A stretch of 17,732 nt of DNA, taken from an uncultured Succinatimonas sp. (GTDB lineage: Bacteria > Pseudomonadota > Gammaproteobacteria > Enterobacterales > Succinivibrionaceae). Both the position numbers and the translations under genes were made by a program. Positions 1 through 7,088 of the stretch are shown here, piece after piece. The first letter of the stretch is position 1, and each line of letters opens with the position of its first letter. The notes beneath the pieces are model-generated. The model was not told the DNA's origin and made no database searches. It worked only from the letters and a program-made list of their open reading frames with translations. Where the stretch lies: positions 1-17,732 of the forward strand of contig NZ_CAJKVK010000040.1 of NCBI RefSeq assembly GCF_905203285.1, given 5' to 3'.

Positions 1-1126
1 TGATTATCTGAGAATCAATAGGGTCCGGAGCAACCAAGTTAGGAAGAGTACTTTCAACAATATTTTTATATGTTCCTATAACTTCCTTTAAAGCATTAAG
101 ATCACGAATACCTAATCTATGCAAATTACCAATAATTCCAGTTTTCTCTTCAGGTGATAAATGAACATTTAAATTATTCCTGAGCAAAATAGAATCAGAG
201 GCTGATACAAAATCAATTAAATTACTAAGCTCCTTAATATCTTTTAAAACTACTTCTCTTGCAATGTTTGAAATATCTTCATCAGTTAATGTGGTGCCGT
301 TACCTTCAACTTGTATTGCTCTATTTAATACTTCATTTTTTATATCAGCAAGAACTAAGGTGTAGTCATAATTAGCAGAGTCAAATAATGAAGATGCCAC
401 ACCCTGAGCTTTTGCTTTAATAATGACATCGTCAAAAACTTTTTCTCTTATTTCAGGCGGAATGGCATCCTTATTTGAAAACCAAGCTTGTGCCTTTTCT
501 ACTGCCTGATAATTTATAGAATCTGAAGGCAATTCTTTAATTGCTAAAGCAGCATCGGCATTTAAATAATCGCGTAAGGCATCAGGCAAAAGATCCGTCT
601 CGGTTTTTCTTAGAAAAACAGTATTAAATAATTTATTAAAAGACTCCTGAGCTAATGTACTTTGCGGCACATCCCGGTCAGAAACGGTTAAAATATCTTC
701 ATTGTCTAATGCATAAATACTTTTTACTAATTGTTTTACAACACAATTAATATGTAAAAGTTCTTCTCCTTGATTCATGTCAGCAGGAGCAGCATTTTGA
801 TCTTTATTAATTTGAACTGATTTTTGATTTGCAGCAGAGGTAATTGAAGCAAATTTAGAAACGGCATTTGCCATCAAAGTTGCAGACAACTTGCTATCAA
901 GTGCAGAAATTCCGCGCTGCTGCAACAAAACCGTCAAAGCCGCAGTCATTATTTTGTCAAAAGCACTTTCTCTTTCTTCTTCAGGTAAAAGCTTCACTCC
1001 GCTTAATACATCATTGTAAAAAGCACTTACTTTATTTAAAAAAGCTCCGTCTACTGCTACAGAATCATTTATTAATGGTTCTATGATATCTTGTCCTGAT
1101 AAAAGCGCATTAAATAAATACGGTTT
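1..1126 (-). pseudogene. In-frame continuation of the large candidate effector beyond a TAA stop (runs off window)
   Basis: I read this stretch codon by codon on the minus strand. It has no stop in 375 consecutive codons from 1126 to 2, in exactly the frame of the gene that ends with TAA at 1127-1129. The protein looks real: mixed-charge, helical, with Leu/Ile/Ala spacing like the upstream part, e.g. KPYLFNALLSGQD right after the stop and EEKTGIIGNLHRLGIRDLNA near the window edge. The first in-frame ATG lies at 947-949, 59 codons after the stop, and has no clear Shine-Dalgarno; a GTG at 995-997 is equally unsupported. The simplest reading is one long gene (at least 765 codons) broken by a single nonsense codon. 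A separately translated downstream gene, readthrough, or a sequence error are alternatives. No domain was recognised. The true C-terminus lies outside the window. Confidence 0.7.
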
Positions 1127-2296
1127 TTACTTATCATCAAGACCTGCTAATGAAATATTAGCTCCGCCATCAAGCATTAAAACTGCTTCATTGATTAATG
1201 CGGATTTCTTTTCTAAAAACTGCTCTGTTACTTTATCTAAAGCTCTAAACAAGCTTTCAACTTTAGGATAAACGTTTTCATTCTCTAATGTGAGCTGTTT
1301 TACTGCTGCATCTACAATCTCGGGATTATGGCAAATAATTTCACGATACTGCTCAGGGATATTAAATTTGTTCATGCAAACATAATCGGGAACTCCTGCG
1401 AGCATTTGACAGGTATGTTTTCTTACGGCAAAAGTGCGTTCCTGAAGAGAATTTAAAGAATCGTTATCTTTTAAACACGCCTTTAAAATGTCATGACAAT
1501 CTTTAATTGGATATAAATCTTTAATTTCATTAAATAAATTCAATAAAGTAGCGTTTTTATCCGCTGCCGTTTTATGTTGTTCTGCAATAGCAGCAAGTTC
1601 TCCTTCTGAAAAAAGGCTTAGAAGCTCTGACATGGGTTCAAGATTTTTTGCAAATTCTTGTAAGGAAGAAAATTTAAAATTGTCAAAATTTGTTAAAAAT
1701 CTCTGTTCAATATATTTTTCAAAAAAACCGCTTTCTTTTGCATATCCTGTTATTACATTCTGTATGGGTACAGGAAAATCTTTATTTCTGGTTAATATCT
1801 GGAAATTATCTTTATTATTAATAAACTCCTCTACCAAAAACTTATTTAAAGCAACTCTTTGCTCATCTTTATTCTCAAGAGAAATTCCATTTTTCGCTAC
1901 AAAAGATGCAAATGACGTTTTAAAAAATTGAGGGATCTTATTTTCATTTGCAAATTTTTCTCCTACCTCCAGACCCTTTTTCATATCGTACATAGCAATG
2001 ATTTGCTTCACGTCGCCTGCGGTAATGGCTTTATTTTGTACTTTTAACTTGTCTAAAAATTTATCTGCTTCATTTGCTATTGTCTGCAATTTAGGATGAC
2101 TACGGATAAGAGATTTAATTTGATCAAATGTTTCTCTTTGCTCATTGAGATAAGAAATAGCAAATAAAGATGAAATACCGGAAATTTGAGATCTGGTTTC
2201 AACATTATTAGATTTACTGTTAACAAACAGCGGGGTCGAATCATCCAAATGCTTTACTTGAGAAAACAGCGACTGTTTAGAAATTTGTTCACTCAT
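1127..2296 (-). CDS. Candidate T3SS effector, N-terminal part (unrecognised family), ends at an in-frame TAA
   Basis: 389 residues from ATG at 2294-2296. This start is chosen over a possible one at 2317 because AGAGGG sits 7 bases upstream of it, whereas the longer start overlaps the end of the preceding chaperone gene. The N-terminus (MSEQISKQSLFSQVKHL, then Ser/Asn-rich to about residue 45) has the polar, Ser/Gln/Asn-rich make-up typical of type III secretion signals, and there is no Sec signal or membrane segment. The rest is predominantly helical and charged with no motif I recognise. It follows a CesT-like chaperone gene by 13 bases, the usual chaperone-effector arrangement, so effector status is inferred from context. 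The frame continues open for at least 375 codons beyond its TAA (see 1-1126), so this is probably a truncated product of a larger gene. Confidence 0.75.
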   Translation of the reverse strand: MSEQISKQSLFSQVKHLDDSTPLFVNSKSNNVETRSQISGISSLFAISYLNEQRETFDQIKSLIRSHPKLQTIANEADKFLDKLKVQNKAITAGDVKQIIAMYDMKKGLEVGEKFANENKIPQFFKTSFASFVAKNGISLENKDEQRVALNKFLVEEFINNKDNFQILTRNKDFPVPIQNVITGYAKESGFFEKYIEQRFLTNFDNFKFSSLQEFAKNLEPMSELLSLFSEGELAAIAEQHKTAADKNATLLNLFNEIKDLYPIKDCHDILKACLKDNDSLNSLQERTFAVRKHTCQMLAGVPDYVCMNKFNIPEQYREIICHNPEIVDAAVKQLTLENENVYPKVESLFRALDKVTEQFLEKKSALINEAVLMLDGGANISLAGLDDK

Positions 2297-2309
2297 GATT
2301 TTTCCCTCT

Positions 2310-2771
2310 TTAAACATTAAGCCACTGCGTAGTATCTTGCTTTTCAGTTTGAGCTGAAGCCTTGCTCAAACTATCCGTCAGACAAGATAATAAATTTTTA
2401 AAATCTTTTTTACATTGCTGCGTAATTTTTAAAAATTTAGCCAATTCACTTAAAAAATCTTCAACTGATAAACCGGTTAAAGCAATTTCATAATTCACTA
2501 AGATCTCTTCATTTCTTTCATCCAGAGCATACGAGGCTCCATAAGTGCCTAAACGCAAAAAATTTGCTGATAGTAATTTTCTATAAACAAAAGCTGATTT
2601 TATTTCTGCTACAGATCCGAGTGAATATTGCAATAAGTAAGAATTTTCTGCGGGATTAAAAGAGAAAACCAAATCTCTTCCTTCATAGTTCAAGATTGCA
2701 ATACCGTCATTTTCACAATTGCAATCAATGCCCAAAAAATTACATAAAGCATTTAAATATTGGTTCTGCAT
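2310..2771 (-). CDS. Class I (CesT/SycE-type) T3SS effector chaperone
   Basis: 153-residue small protein with the class I chaperone layout. It has an N-terminal helix (NQYLNALCNFLGIDC), a beta strand with a central acidic/Gly turn (IAILNYEGRDLVFSF), a second strand segment (SYLLQYSLGSV), a helix with the typical L-L-x-x-N pattern (RKLLSANFLRLG), strands around YALDERNEEILVNYEIAL, and a final amphipathic helix (SVEDFLSELAKFLKI). The family dimerises in the cytosol and keeps the N-terminal region of an effector unfolded for delivery to the ATPase SctN. The C-terminal 30 residues (Ser/Gln/Lys-rich) extend past the core fold. Its gene lies just upstream of a large unknown protein, its likely client. 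The ATG at 2769-2771 is preceded by AGGA, and both lie inside an inverted repeat (2770-2867). Family assignment is from pattern, not from a close relative. Confidence 0.75.
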   Translation of the reverse strand: MQNQYLNALCNFLGIDCNCENDGIAILNYEGRDLVFSFNPAENSYLLQYSLGSVAEIKSAFVYRKLLSANFLRLGTYGASYALDERNEEILVNYEIALTGLSVEDFLSELAKFLKITQQCKKDFKNLLSCLTDSLSKASAQTEKQDTTQWLNV

Positions 2772-2867
2772 ATAAGATCCTTAAAAATAATATGCTCTGC
2801 TTTTATATATATTATGTGCTAATTTTAAACTACTGCAAAATAATTTTTGTGAGGCAGGATCTTATAT
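2770..2867. repeat. 12-bp perfect inverted repeat around the sctN-chaperone gap; one arm covers the Shine-Dalgarno/start codon
   Basis: The arms are atataagatcct at 2770-2781 and aggatcttatat at 2856-2867 (plus strand), perfectly complementary with 74 bases between. On the minus-strand transcript the second arm contains the AGGA Shine-Dalgarno and the first two bases of the chaperone start codon. A stem would therefore hide the start from ribosomes. Nine of the 12 pairs are A-U and the loop is long, so the stem would be weak and could respond to temperature or a binding factor. Equally, it could be a DNA operator, or chance in AT-rich DNA. Confidence 0.55.
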
Positions 2868-2877
2868 TAAATAATTT
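2772..2877 (-). promoter_or_regulatory. 106-bp intergenic region between sctN and the chaperone-effector pair; weak promoter candidate
   Basis: This is the only gap longer than about 40 bases in the window. It is very AT-rich. The best sigma-70-like pair on the minus strand is TTGCAG (2833-2838) and TAATAT (2809-2814) with an 18-base spacer, a poor match (3/6 and 4/6). I see no GC-rich stem followed by a T-run, so there is no good intrinsic terminator for the upstream operon. An 11-base direct repeat (aaataattttt at 2838-2848 and 2869-2879) is present but low-complexity. The gap length and repeats suggest that the chaperone-effector pair may be controlled separately from the structural genes. 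Confidence 0.3.
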
Positions 2878-4194
2878 TTACTTAACTATTTTTAGTAATT
2901 GACTTACCGTATCCTCAAAAGAGCTCTTTTCATCCAGACCTTGTTTTAAAAATTTATTCACGGCATCTATGTGTGACAAGGCAAAATCTGCTTCGGCGTC
3001 ATTTCCCTTTTTATATTCACCAAGTTGAACCAACAATTCTATCTCAGAGTATTTTGCCAAAATCTGTCTTAACTTCTGTGCAGCTGCTTTATGTTCTTTG
3101 CTGACAATTGTATTCATCACGCGAGAGACGCTTGCAAGCACATCAATAGCGGGATAATGATTAGCAGCAGCAAGTTTTCGGGACAATATGATATGACCGT
3201 CTAAAATAGATCTGGTTTCATCAGCAATAGGCTCAGTCATATCATCGCCTTCAACCAATACTGTATATAAGGCGGTAATTGAACCTTTATCAGAATTTCC
3301 CGCTCGCTCCATGAGTTTTGGTAAAGTTGAAAAAACAGAAGGTGGGAAACCACGCCTTGTCGGAGGTTCTCCTGCAGCCAACCCAATCTCGCGTTGTGCA
3401 CGTCCAAAACGTGTAACAGAATCCATCATCAAAAGAACATTTTTACCTTCATCACGGAAATATTCAGCAATGGCCGTTGCGGTATATGCGGCTTTTAATC
3501 GCTCCATGGACGAACGATCAGAAGTAGAAACAACCAACACCGCTTTTTTCATTCCTTCAGGACCAAGATCGCGTTCAATAAATTCACGTACTTCACGACC
3601 GCGCTCACCTATTAAAGCTAAGACGCAAATTTCCGCACTTGTTCCTTTAATTATCGATGAAAGCAATGTTGATTTACCACCGCCTGCGGCAGCAAAAATG
3701 CCCATTCTCTGCCCCTGTCCACAGGTTAAAACCCCGTCTAAAACCCTTAATCCAAGGCTAACGGGTTTTTCTATTAGTTTTCTTTGCATCGCAGCAGGAG
3801 GGTCTGCATAAACAGGGTAAAATTTATGCGTCTTAAGCGCCGGACCGCCGTCTGCAACGTCACCTACACCATTTAAAACCCGACCTAAAAGCTCTTCACC
3901 TACCGGAACAGACAAAACATGACCTGTCGGAATTACTTCCGTGTGATAAGAAATCCCTTCCAAATCGCCCAGCGGTGTTAAAAGTGCGGTATTTTTTGAA
4001 AATCCAACGACTTCAGCACGCAGCATCCAATTTTCACCGGGATTGCGCAAAATACACAGTTCACCGACTTTTACTCCGGGAACCGAGGCTCGAATAATAG
4101 TACCGACAACCTGATCAACTCTTCCCCTAATCTCCAATGAAGATACTTCATCTACTGCATCTTCAAGCATTTGTCCGATGTATTCTAGAGCCAT
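2878..4194 (-). CDS. sctN: T3SS ATPase SctN (YscN/FliI family)
   Basis: 438 residues, normal for the family. The hexameric ATPase at the base of the injectisome detaches chaperones and unfolds substrates for export. Seen: an N-terminal beta domain (about 20-90); P-loop AAAGGGKST at about 168-176, the form found in Yersinia YscN; the catalytic-Glu motif IGERGRE (about 195-201); Walker B LLMMDS (about 254-259) followed by TRFGRAQREIGLAAGEPPTR; and the arginine-finger/helical C-terminal region with VEGDDMTEPIADETRSILDG. The start is an ATG with AAGGA 6 bases upstream, 2 bases after sctL. Residue-level similarity to YscN over the core is extensive from memory. It is unusual that sctO/sctP/sctQ do not follow; a 106-base gap and a chaperone gene come next instead. 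Confidence 0.98.
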   Translation of the reverse strand: MALEYIGQMLEDAVDEVSSLEIRGRVDQVVGTIIRASVPGVKVGELCILRNPGENWMLRAEVVGFSKNTALLTPLGDLEGISYHTEVIPTGHVLSVPVGEELLGRVLNGVGDVADGGPALKTHKFYPVYADPPAAMQRKLIEKPVSLGLRVLDGVLTCGQGQRMGIFAAAGGGKSTLLSSIIKGTSAEICVLALIGERGREVREFIERDLGPEGMKKAVLVVSTSDRSSMERLKAAYTATAIAEYFRDEGKNVLLMMDSVTRFGRAQREIGLAAGEPPTRRGFPPSVFSTLPKLMERAGNSDKGSITALYTVLVEGDDMTEPIADETRSILDGHIILSRKLAAANHYPAIDVLASVSRVMNTIVSKEHKAAAQKLRQILAKYSEIELLVQLGEYKKGNDAEADFALSHIDAVNKFLKQGLDEKSSFEDTVSQLLKIVK

Positions 4195-4196
4195 CT

Positions 4197-4826
4197 TTAA
4201 TCCTTAGAAGCAACGCGTGCACTTAAAGACTCACTTAAAATTTTCAGTTGAGTATCAAGGCTTGCTTCTACAACACCCATTTGAGTTTCTAAAATACAAT
4301 CTCCTTTTTTTAAATTAACATCTCCTATAACTTCGATATATCCGCTGCGGCCGTCATCTGATAATAAATAAGCTTTTAAATCTTCACGGACAATCGGTTC
4401 ATCATGAGTACTTACCCGTACGACAATTCTTTTTTCTCCGCGGACCGCACTTAAACCTTTACGAACAACTCGAACGATCCGATCTTTTTCATCAAGATCA
4501 CCGATAATTTTATTTACTGATTTTGTTACCACTTCAACAAGCTGCTTCTCAAGCGATTCAAGGCTATCTACCTGAGATAAAACCATATCCATAATTTTAA
4601 AAGTATATTCGCTTTTCCCTTCTTCCTTTCCTTCGGTTAAACCTTGTTCAAAGCGATTTTTATAGATTTCCTCAGCTTTATCTAATATTTCCTGAGCTTT
4701 CTTTTTACTTTCTAAAATGATTTCTTCAGCGGCAAAAAACTTCTCCAAATCATCTTTTCTGATGATCTTAACGTCATCTGCAATTTGTAATTTATCATCA
4801 GCATCTAGATGAAATATTTTTTCCAT
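4197..4826 (-). CDS. sctL: ATPase stator/regulator SctL (YscL/FliH family)
   Basis: 209 residues (YscL is about 220). SctL dimers link SctN to the SctQ/SctK sorting-platform pods and restrain ATPase activity in the cytosol. Seen: a charged coiled-coil-like helix at about 25-80 containing the glycine repeat G62-x3-G66-x3-G70 (QGLTEGKEEGKSE), diagnostic of SctL/FliH, and a C-terminal globular domain ending in the family signature GDCILETQMGVVEASLDTQL (about 175-194). The start ATG lies 22 bases inside the end of sctK with only a weak Shine-Dalgarno, suggesting translational coupling. sctN follows after 2 bases, matching the conserved K-L-N order. Confidence 0.95.
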   Translation of the reverse strand: MEKIFHLDADDKLQIADDVKIIRKDDLEKFFAAEEIILESKKKAQEILDKAEEIYKNRFEQGLTEGKEEGKSEYTFKIMDMVLSQVDSLESLEKQLVEVVTKSVNKIIGDLDEKDRIVRVVRKGLSAVRGEKRIVVRVSTHDEPIVREDLKAYLLSDDGRSGYIEVIGDVNLKKGDCILETQMGVVEASLDTQLKILSESLSARVASKD

Positions 4827-5464
4827 TTGCCATCAATCTCGTTTATTGCAATAAAACAAATTAAAGAAAAGAGCTTATCCTGATCTAATGACCATTGTTG
4901 CAGTTTTTCAAATTCAACATCAAGCTCTGCAATCTTTCTTAATAAAAAGTCCTGATAATTTTTTGATAAGCTTCCGGCAAAAAAAACAAGTATTGAATAA
5001 CCTTGGTGTTTGGTTTCCTGTAAAACCAACTTAACATCCCGTTTTGAGGAATAATGTCTTTTTACCGTACCACCAAAGACATAGCGTCCGCGCTCCATAA
5101 CAAATTTATAAACGGACGAACCTATTGCTTGACTGAGACAAAGAAGTTCATTTTTAAGAATGGTTGTCGTAATGCAATCTGCAAATACGCATGAACCAAG
5201 GTAAACTGCGATTTTGTCTAAAGTTTCTTTATCAAAAAAAATTACACGGGTCTTAGGATCGGAAAAATCAAAATAAGCGATTTTTTGCTGTTTTTTAAAC
5301 AAAACTAAATCAGTTTCTTCAATATCACGCATAAAAGACGGATATTGTGCATAAAACGAAAAGAGACTCTCCTTATTAGAGCTTTCATGCACTGAGTTAA
5401 AATCAAGTACGGCATTTAAAAGCTCTTTATTATCAATAAGGGATAAAGCATATTCTCTCTGCAT
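4805..5464 (-). CDS. sctK: Sorting-platform adaptor SctK (YscK family)
   Basis: 219 residues; YscK is about 209. SctK connects the SctD ring to the SctQ pods of the cytosolic sorting platform. The family diverges strongly in sequence and the call rests on size, composition and position: it lies exactly between sctJ and sctL, as in Yersinia, Pseudomonas and Aeromonas. Visible features are a mid-protein segment FDKETLDKIAVYLGSCVFAD followed by a Leu-rich helix with LSQAIGSSVYKFVMERG, the kind of helix-rich core YscK-like proteins show, and no signal peptide or membrane segment. The 3' end overlaps sctL by 22 bases. The ATG at 5462-5464 has AGAGG about 12 bases upstream, a rather long spacing. 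Confidence 0.85.
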   Translation of the reverse strand: MQREYALSLIDNKELLNAVLDFNSVHESSNKESLFSFYAQYPSFMRDIEETDLVLFKKQQKIAYFDFSDPKTRVIFFDKETLDKIAVYLGSCVFADCITTTILKNELLCLSQAIGSSVYKFVMERGRYVFGGTVKRHYSSKRDVKLVLQETKHQGYSILVFFAGSLSKNYQDFLLRKIAELDVEFEKLQQWSLDQDKLFSLICFIAINEIDGKWKKYFI

Positions 5465-5472
5465 TTTGCCGA

Positions 5473-6231
5473 TTATGCCTCTTTGTTATCAGCCGCTTTA
5501 TCTTTATTAGCAAAGTCAAATTTTATATGTCCTGTTCTTTTGCCGATACCAAGCAATAAACATAAAGCAATTGCCAATCCGCCGATTCCGGCAAGAACAT
5601 AACCGACAGGACCTGCATACCAAGGTTTTAAGGTTTTTTGAACAGGTAAAACATTTTCTTCAAAAGTCTCAGTCATTACAGCTACCCGATCATGAGTAAG
5701 TCCGGGAACAGAGCGAGCTGTTGTATCTTTAATACTGCTTATCATATCCACGACAGGAGATTCTTTGGTATGACGGATAAAAACCGCAGCTGAAGGAGGC
5801 GTAGTAACACCTGATGATTGCTCATGCTGAACTAAGACAACGTGAACGCGCGCATCCAAGACGCCGTCAATTCTGGAAAAAGTAGCAGATAATTCCTGAG
5901 ACAAGGCATAAGCCAGTCGAGCCTGTTCTTCCGTTTGAGAAGAAATCATTCCCTGCCCTGAAAATACCGAGCCTAAAGATTGAAACTGCTCACGCGGTAA
6001 TGAATGTTCTTTTATAATTTCAAGAGAGCGCACTAAATCCTGTTCATCAACTTCAATTGTAAAACCGTTTTTGCCTTCTGAAATTTTTTTAGCATCGACT
6101 CCGCGCTGTAAAAGAGTCGACAGCATCTCATTGGCATCACTTTCCGTTAAATTAGAATACAATGCTTCACGGCAACCGCACAAAAGCATTGCACTTAAAA
6201 TAACGGCGCTCCCAAGAAATTTAAAACGCAT
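5473..6231 (-). CDS. sctJ: Inner-membrane ring lipoprotein SctJ (YscJ/FliF family)
   Basis: 252 residues, as usual for YscJ-type proteins. SctJ forms the inner-membrane ring on the periplasmic side, anchored by a lipid and a C-terminal helix. Seen: a lipoprotein signal with lipobox L17-C18-G19 and lipidated C20, followed by the family start (YSNLTESDANEMLSTLLQRG); ring-building motif 1 (about 24-80); the loop REQFQSLGSVFSGQGMISSQ (about 80-99) and EEQARLAYALSQELSATFSR (about 101-120); ring-building motif 2 with DARVHVVL and SAAVFIRH (about 126-154); a membrane helix at about 207-230; and a short basic cytosolic tail. It starts 4 bases after yscG. Confidence 0.97.
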   Translation of the reverse strand: MRFKFLGSAVILSAMLLCGCREALYSNLTESDANEMLSTLLQRGVDAKKISEGKNGFTIEVDEQDLVRSLEIIKEHSLPREQFQSLGSVFSGQGMISSQTEEQARLAYALSQELSATFSRIDGVLDARVHVVLVQHEQSSGVTTPPSAAVFIRHTKESPVVDMISSIKDTTARSVPGLTHDRVAVMTETFEENVLPVQKTLKPWYAGPVGYVLAGIGGLAIALCLLLGIGKRTGHIKFDFANKDKAADNKEA

Positions 6232-6235
6232 TCTA

Positions 6236-6607
6236 TTACCTATCCAACAGATTTAAAGCATCCTGACACAGGTTATAAGCGCTTTGCTGTGAAGCATCAA
6301 CACTTGAAGCGAGTTTTTTTGCCTCTTCCGATTTTTTCTGTAAAGCAAGAGAAAAAACTTTCATTGCTTTAACGTCCGCATCGTCAGAATGAGAGACAAG
6401 AAGCTCATCCAAAATCTGATCAGCCTTATCAAAATCATCAACGACGATATAAGAAAAAGCTAAACCTATTTTAGCCCCGACTAACTCGCTATCCACGCAC
6501 AACAAGCCTTCAAACAAACGTCTTGCTTGAAAAATCTGACCTTTAGCGCAGCCGGCAAATCCTATTTGGATTAAGGCACTGATTTTTTCTTTTTCTAGAA
6601 TCTGCAT
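6236..6607 (-). CDS. yscG: YscG-like TPR chaperone of the needle subunit
   Basis: 123 residues (YscG about 115). In Yersinia and Pseudomonas, YscG/PscG folds as tetratricopeptide repeats and, together with YscE, wraps the needle subunit in the cytosol to stop early polymerisation. Seen: TPR-like helix pairs, e.g. IQIGFAGCAKGQIFQARRLFEGLLCVD (shown in full length only as positions 13-39), KIGLAFSYIVVDDFDKADQI and a third pair around VKAMKVFSLALQKKSEEAKK. No signal peptide. Position supports the call: it sits directly after the needle gene, as yscF-yscG. A GAGG Shine-Dalgarno lies 5 bases upstream of the ATG. In known Ysc systems yscH and yscI come next; here sctJ follows directly. Confidence 0.85.
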   Translation of the reverse strand: MQILEKEKISALIQIGFAGCAKGQIFQARRLFEGLLCVDSELVGAKIGLAFSYIVVDDFDKADQILDELLVSHSDDADVKAMKVFSLALQKKSEEAKKLASSVDASQQSAYNLCQDALNLLDR

Positions 6608-6617
6608 TGCTGCCTCA

Positions 6618-6866
6618 CTAACTTACTTTTTGAGAAATTGACTTTATAGACTCAGATAAAGACTTTACTAAATTAGCAGTAAGCTCCATTACAGCATTAT
6701 ATTGACCCATCTCAAACTGCATTTCAAGTAATGCCGCCTGCTGATCTTCAGTAGAATCCAAACTTGAGATATTAGCCATTTTTTCTTTCAACTGTTCTGC
6801 CTTTCCTGACATGCTGTCCATGCCGGTTTTAATCATATCAGCAAAACTGCTTCCTGAAATTTCCAT
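6618..6866 (-). CDS. sctF: Needle filament subunit SctF (YscF/PrgI family)
   Basis: 82 residues, the right size for a needle protein (80-87). It polymerises into the hollow extracellular needle. Seen: two helices joined by a short turn. The N-terminal polar segment and helix (GMDSMSGKAEQLKEKMANI) lead to a turn at about 36-40, followed by helix 2 (AALLEMQFEMGQYNAVMELT) and the C-terminal helix ending in SIKSISQKV. The QYN element in the second helix matches the conserved Y-N position of needle proteins. The usual Pro in the turn (PxxP/PDNPALL in YscF) is absent here, replaced by SSLDSTEDQQ. It carries the strongest Shine-Dalgarno of the window, as fits a highly produced subunit. yscE and yscG flank it, as in Yersinia. 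Confidence 0.92.
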   Translation of the reverse strand: MEISGSSFADMIKTGMDSMSGKAEQLKEKMANISSLDSTEDQQAALLEMQFEMGQYNAVMELTANLVKSLSESIKSISQKVS

Positions 6867-6872
6867 ATCCGA

Positions 6873-6877
6873 CCTCC
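6873..6877 (-). promoter_or_regulatory. Strong Shine-Dalgarno (GGAGG) of the needle gene
   Basis: GGAGG ends 6 bases before the sctF start codon and lies in the 15-base gap after yscE. It is the closest match to the anti-Shine-Dalgarno sequence noticed among these starts, consistent with a high demand for needle subunits. Confidence 0.85.
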
Positions 6878-6881
6878 GGTT

Positions 6882-7088
6882 TTATCCAAGCTTATCAATA
6901 ATCGCCAAAGCATTTTGGCAAGACAGATAAAGTCCGCGATAAGCATCAATTTCACCCACACTGACACCGCTGTCCATTTTATTTTTCAGCTGTACAGATA
7001 TTGAAAAAACTTCTTCTTTAAGCTCTTTTAATAAATAAGCATTCTCAGGATTTAAAAGCAAATCCATATTCAGATCATTTAAGTTCAT
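6882..7088 (-). CDS. yscE: YscE-like co-chaperone of the needle subunit
   Basis: 68 residues from ATG at 7086-7088; YscE is 66. A longer start at 7127 is rejected because it lies deeper inside sctD and has no Shine-Dalgarno, whereas GGAG lies about 12 bases upstream of the chosen ATG. The product is two helices (about 13-38 and 45-66) separated by a Gly/Ser turn (DSGVSVGE), the fold of YscE/PscE, which pairs with YscG to hold the needle monomer. The second helix, with YRGLYLSCQNALAIIDKL, resembles the C-terminal helix of YscE. It overlaps the end of sctD by 14 bases, implying coupled translation. Confidence 0.85.
   Translation of the reverse strand: MNLNDLNMDLLLNPENAYLLKELKEEVFSISVQLKNKMDSGVSVGEIDAYRGLYLSCQNALAIIDKLG

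Noticed and set aside
1127..1129. Programmed stop-codon readthrough as the leading explanation
   Set aside because: TAA followed by A is not a recognised leaky context in bacteria; nonsense mutation or error is more likely, though readthrough is not excluded.
868..1271. Two short plus-strand frames (868-1086 and 1083-1271)
   Set aside because: They lie opposite the long minus-strand effector frame and look like its shadows.
2770..2867. The inverted repeat as the ends of a small transposable element (MITE)
   Set aside because: The bases outside the two arms show no target-site duplication, and the interior has no recognisable element sequence.
2838..2879. 11-base direct repeat aaataattttt (2838-2848 and 2869-2879) as a regulator-binding pair
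   Set aside because: Low-complexity AT sequence in an AT-rich gap; easily chance. Mentioned only as context.
3311..3811. Plus-strand open frame of 166 codons inside sctN
   Set aside because: Antisense shadow of a strongly conserved ATPase coding region; Ser/Arg/Pro-rich product without domain features.
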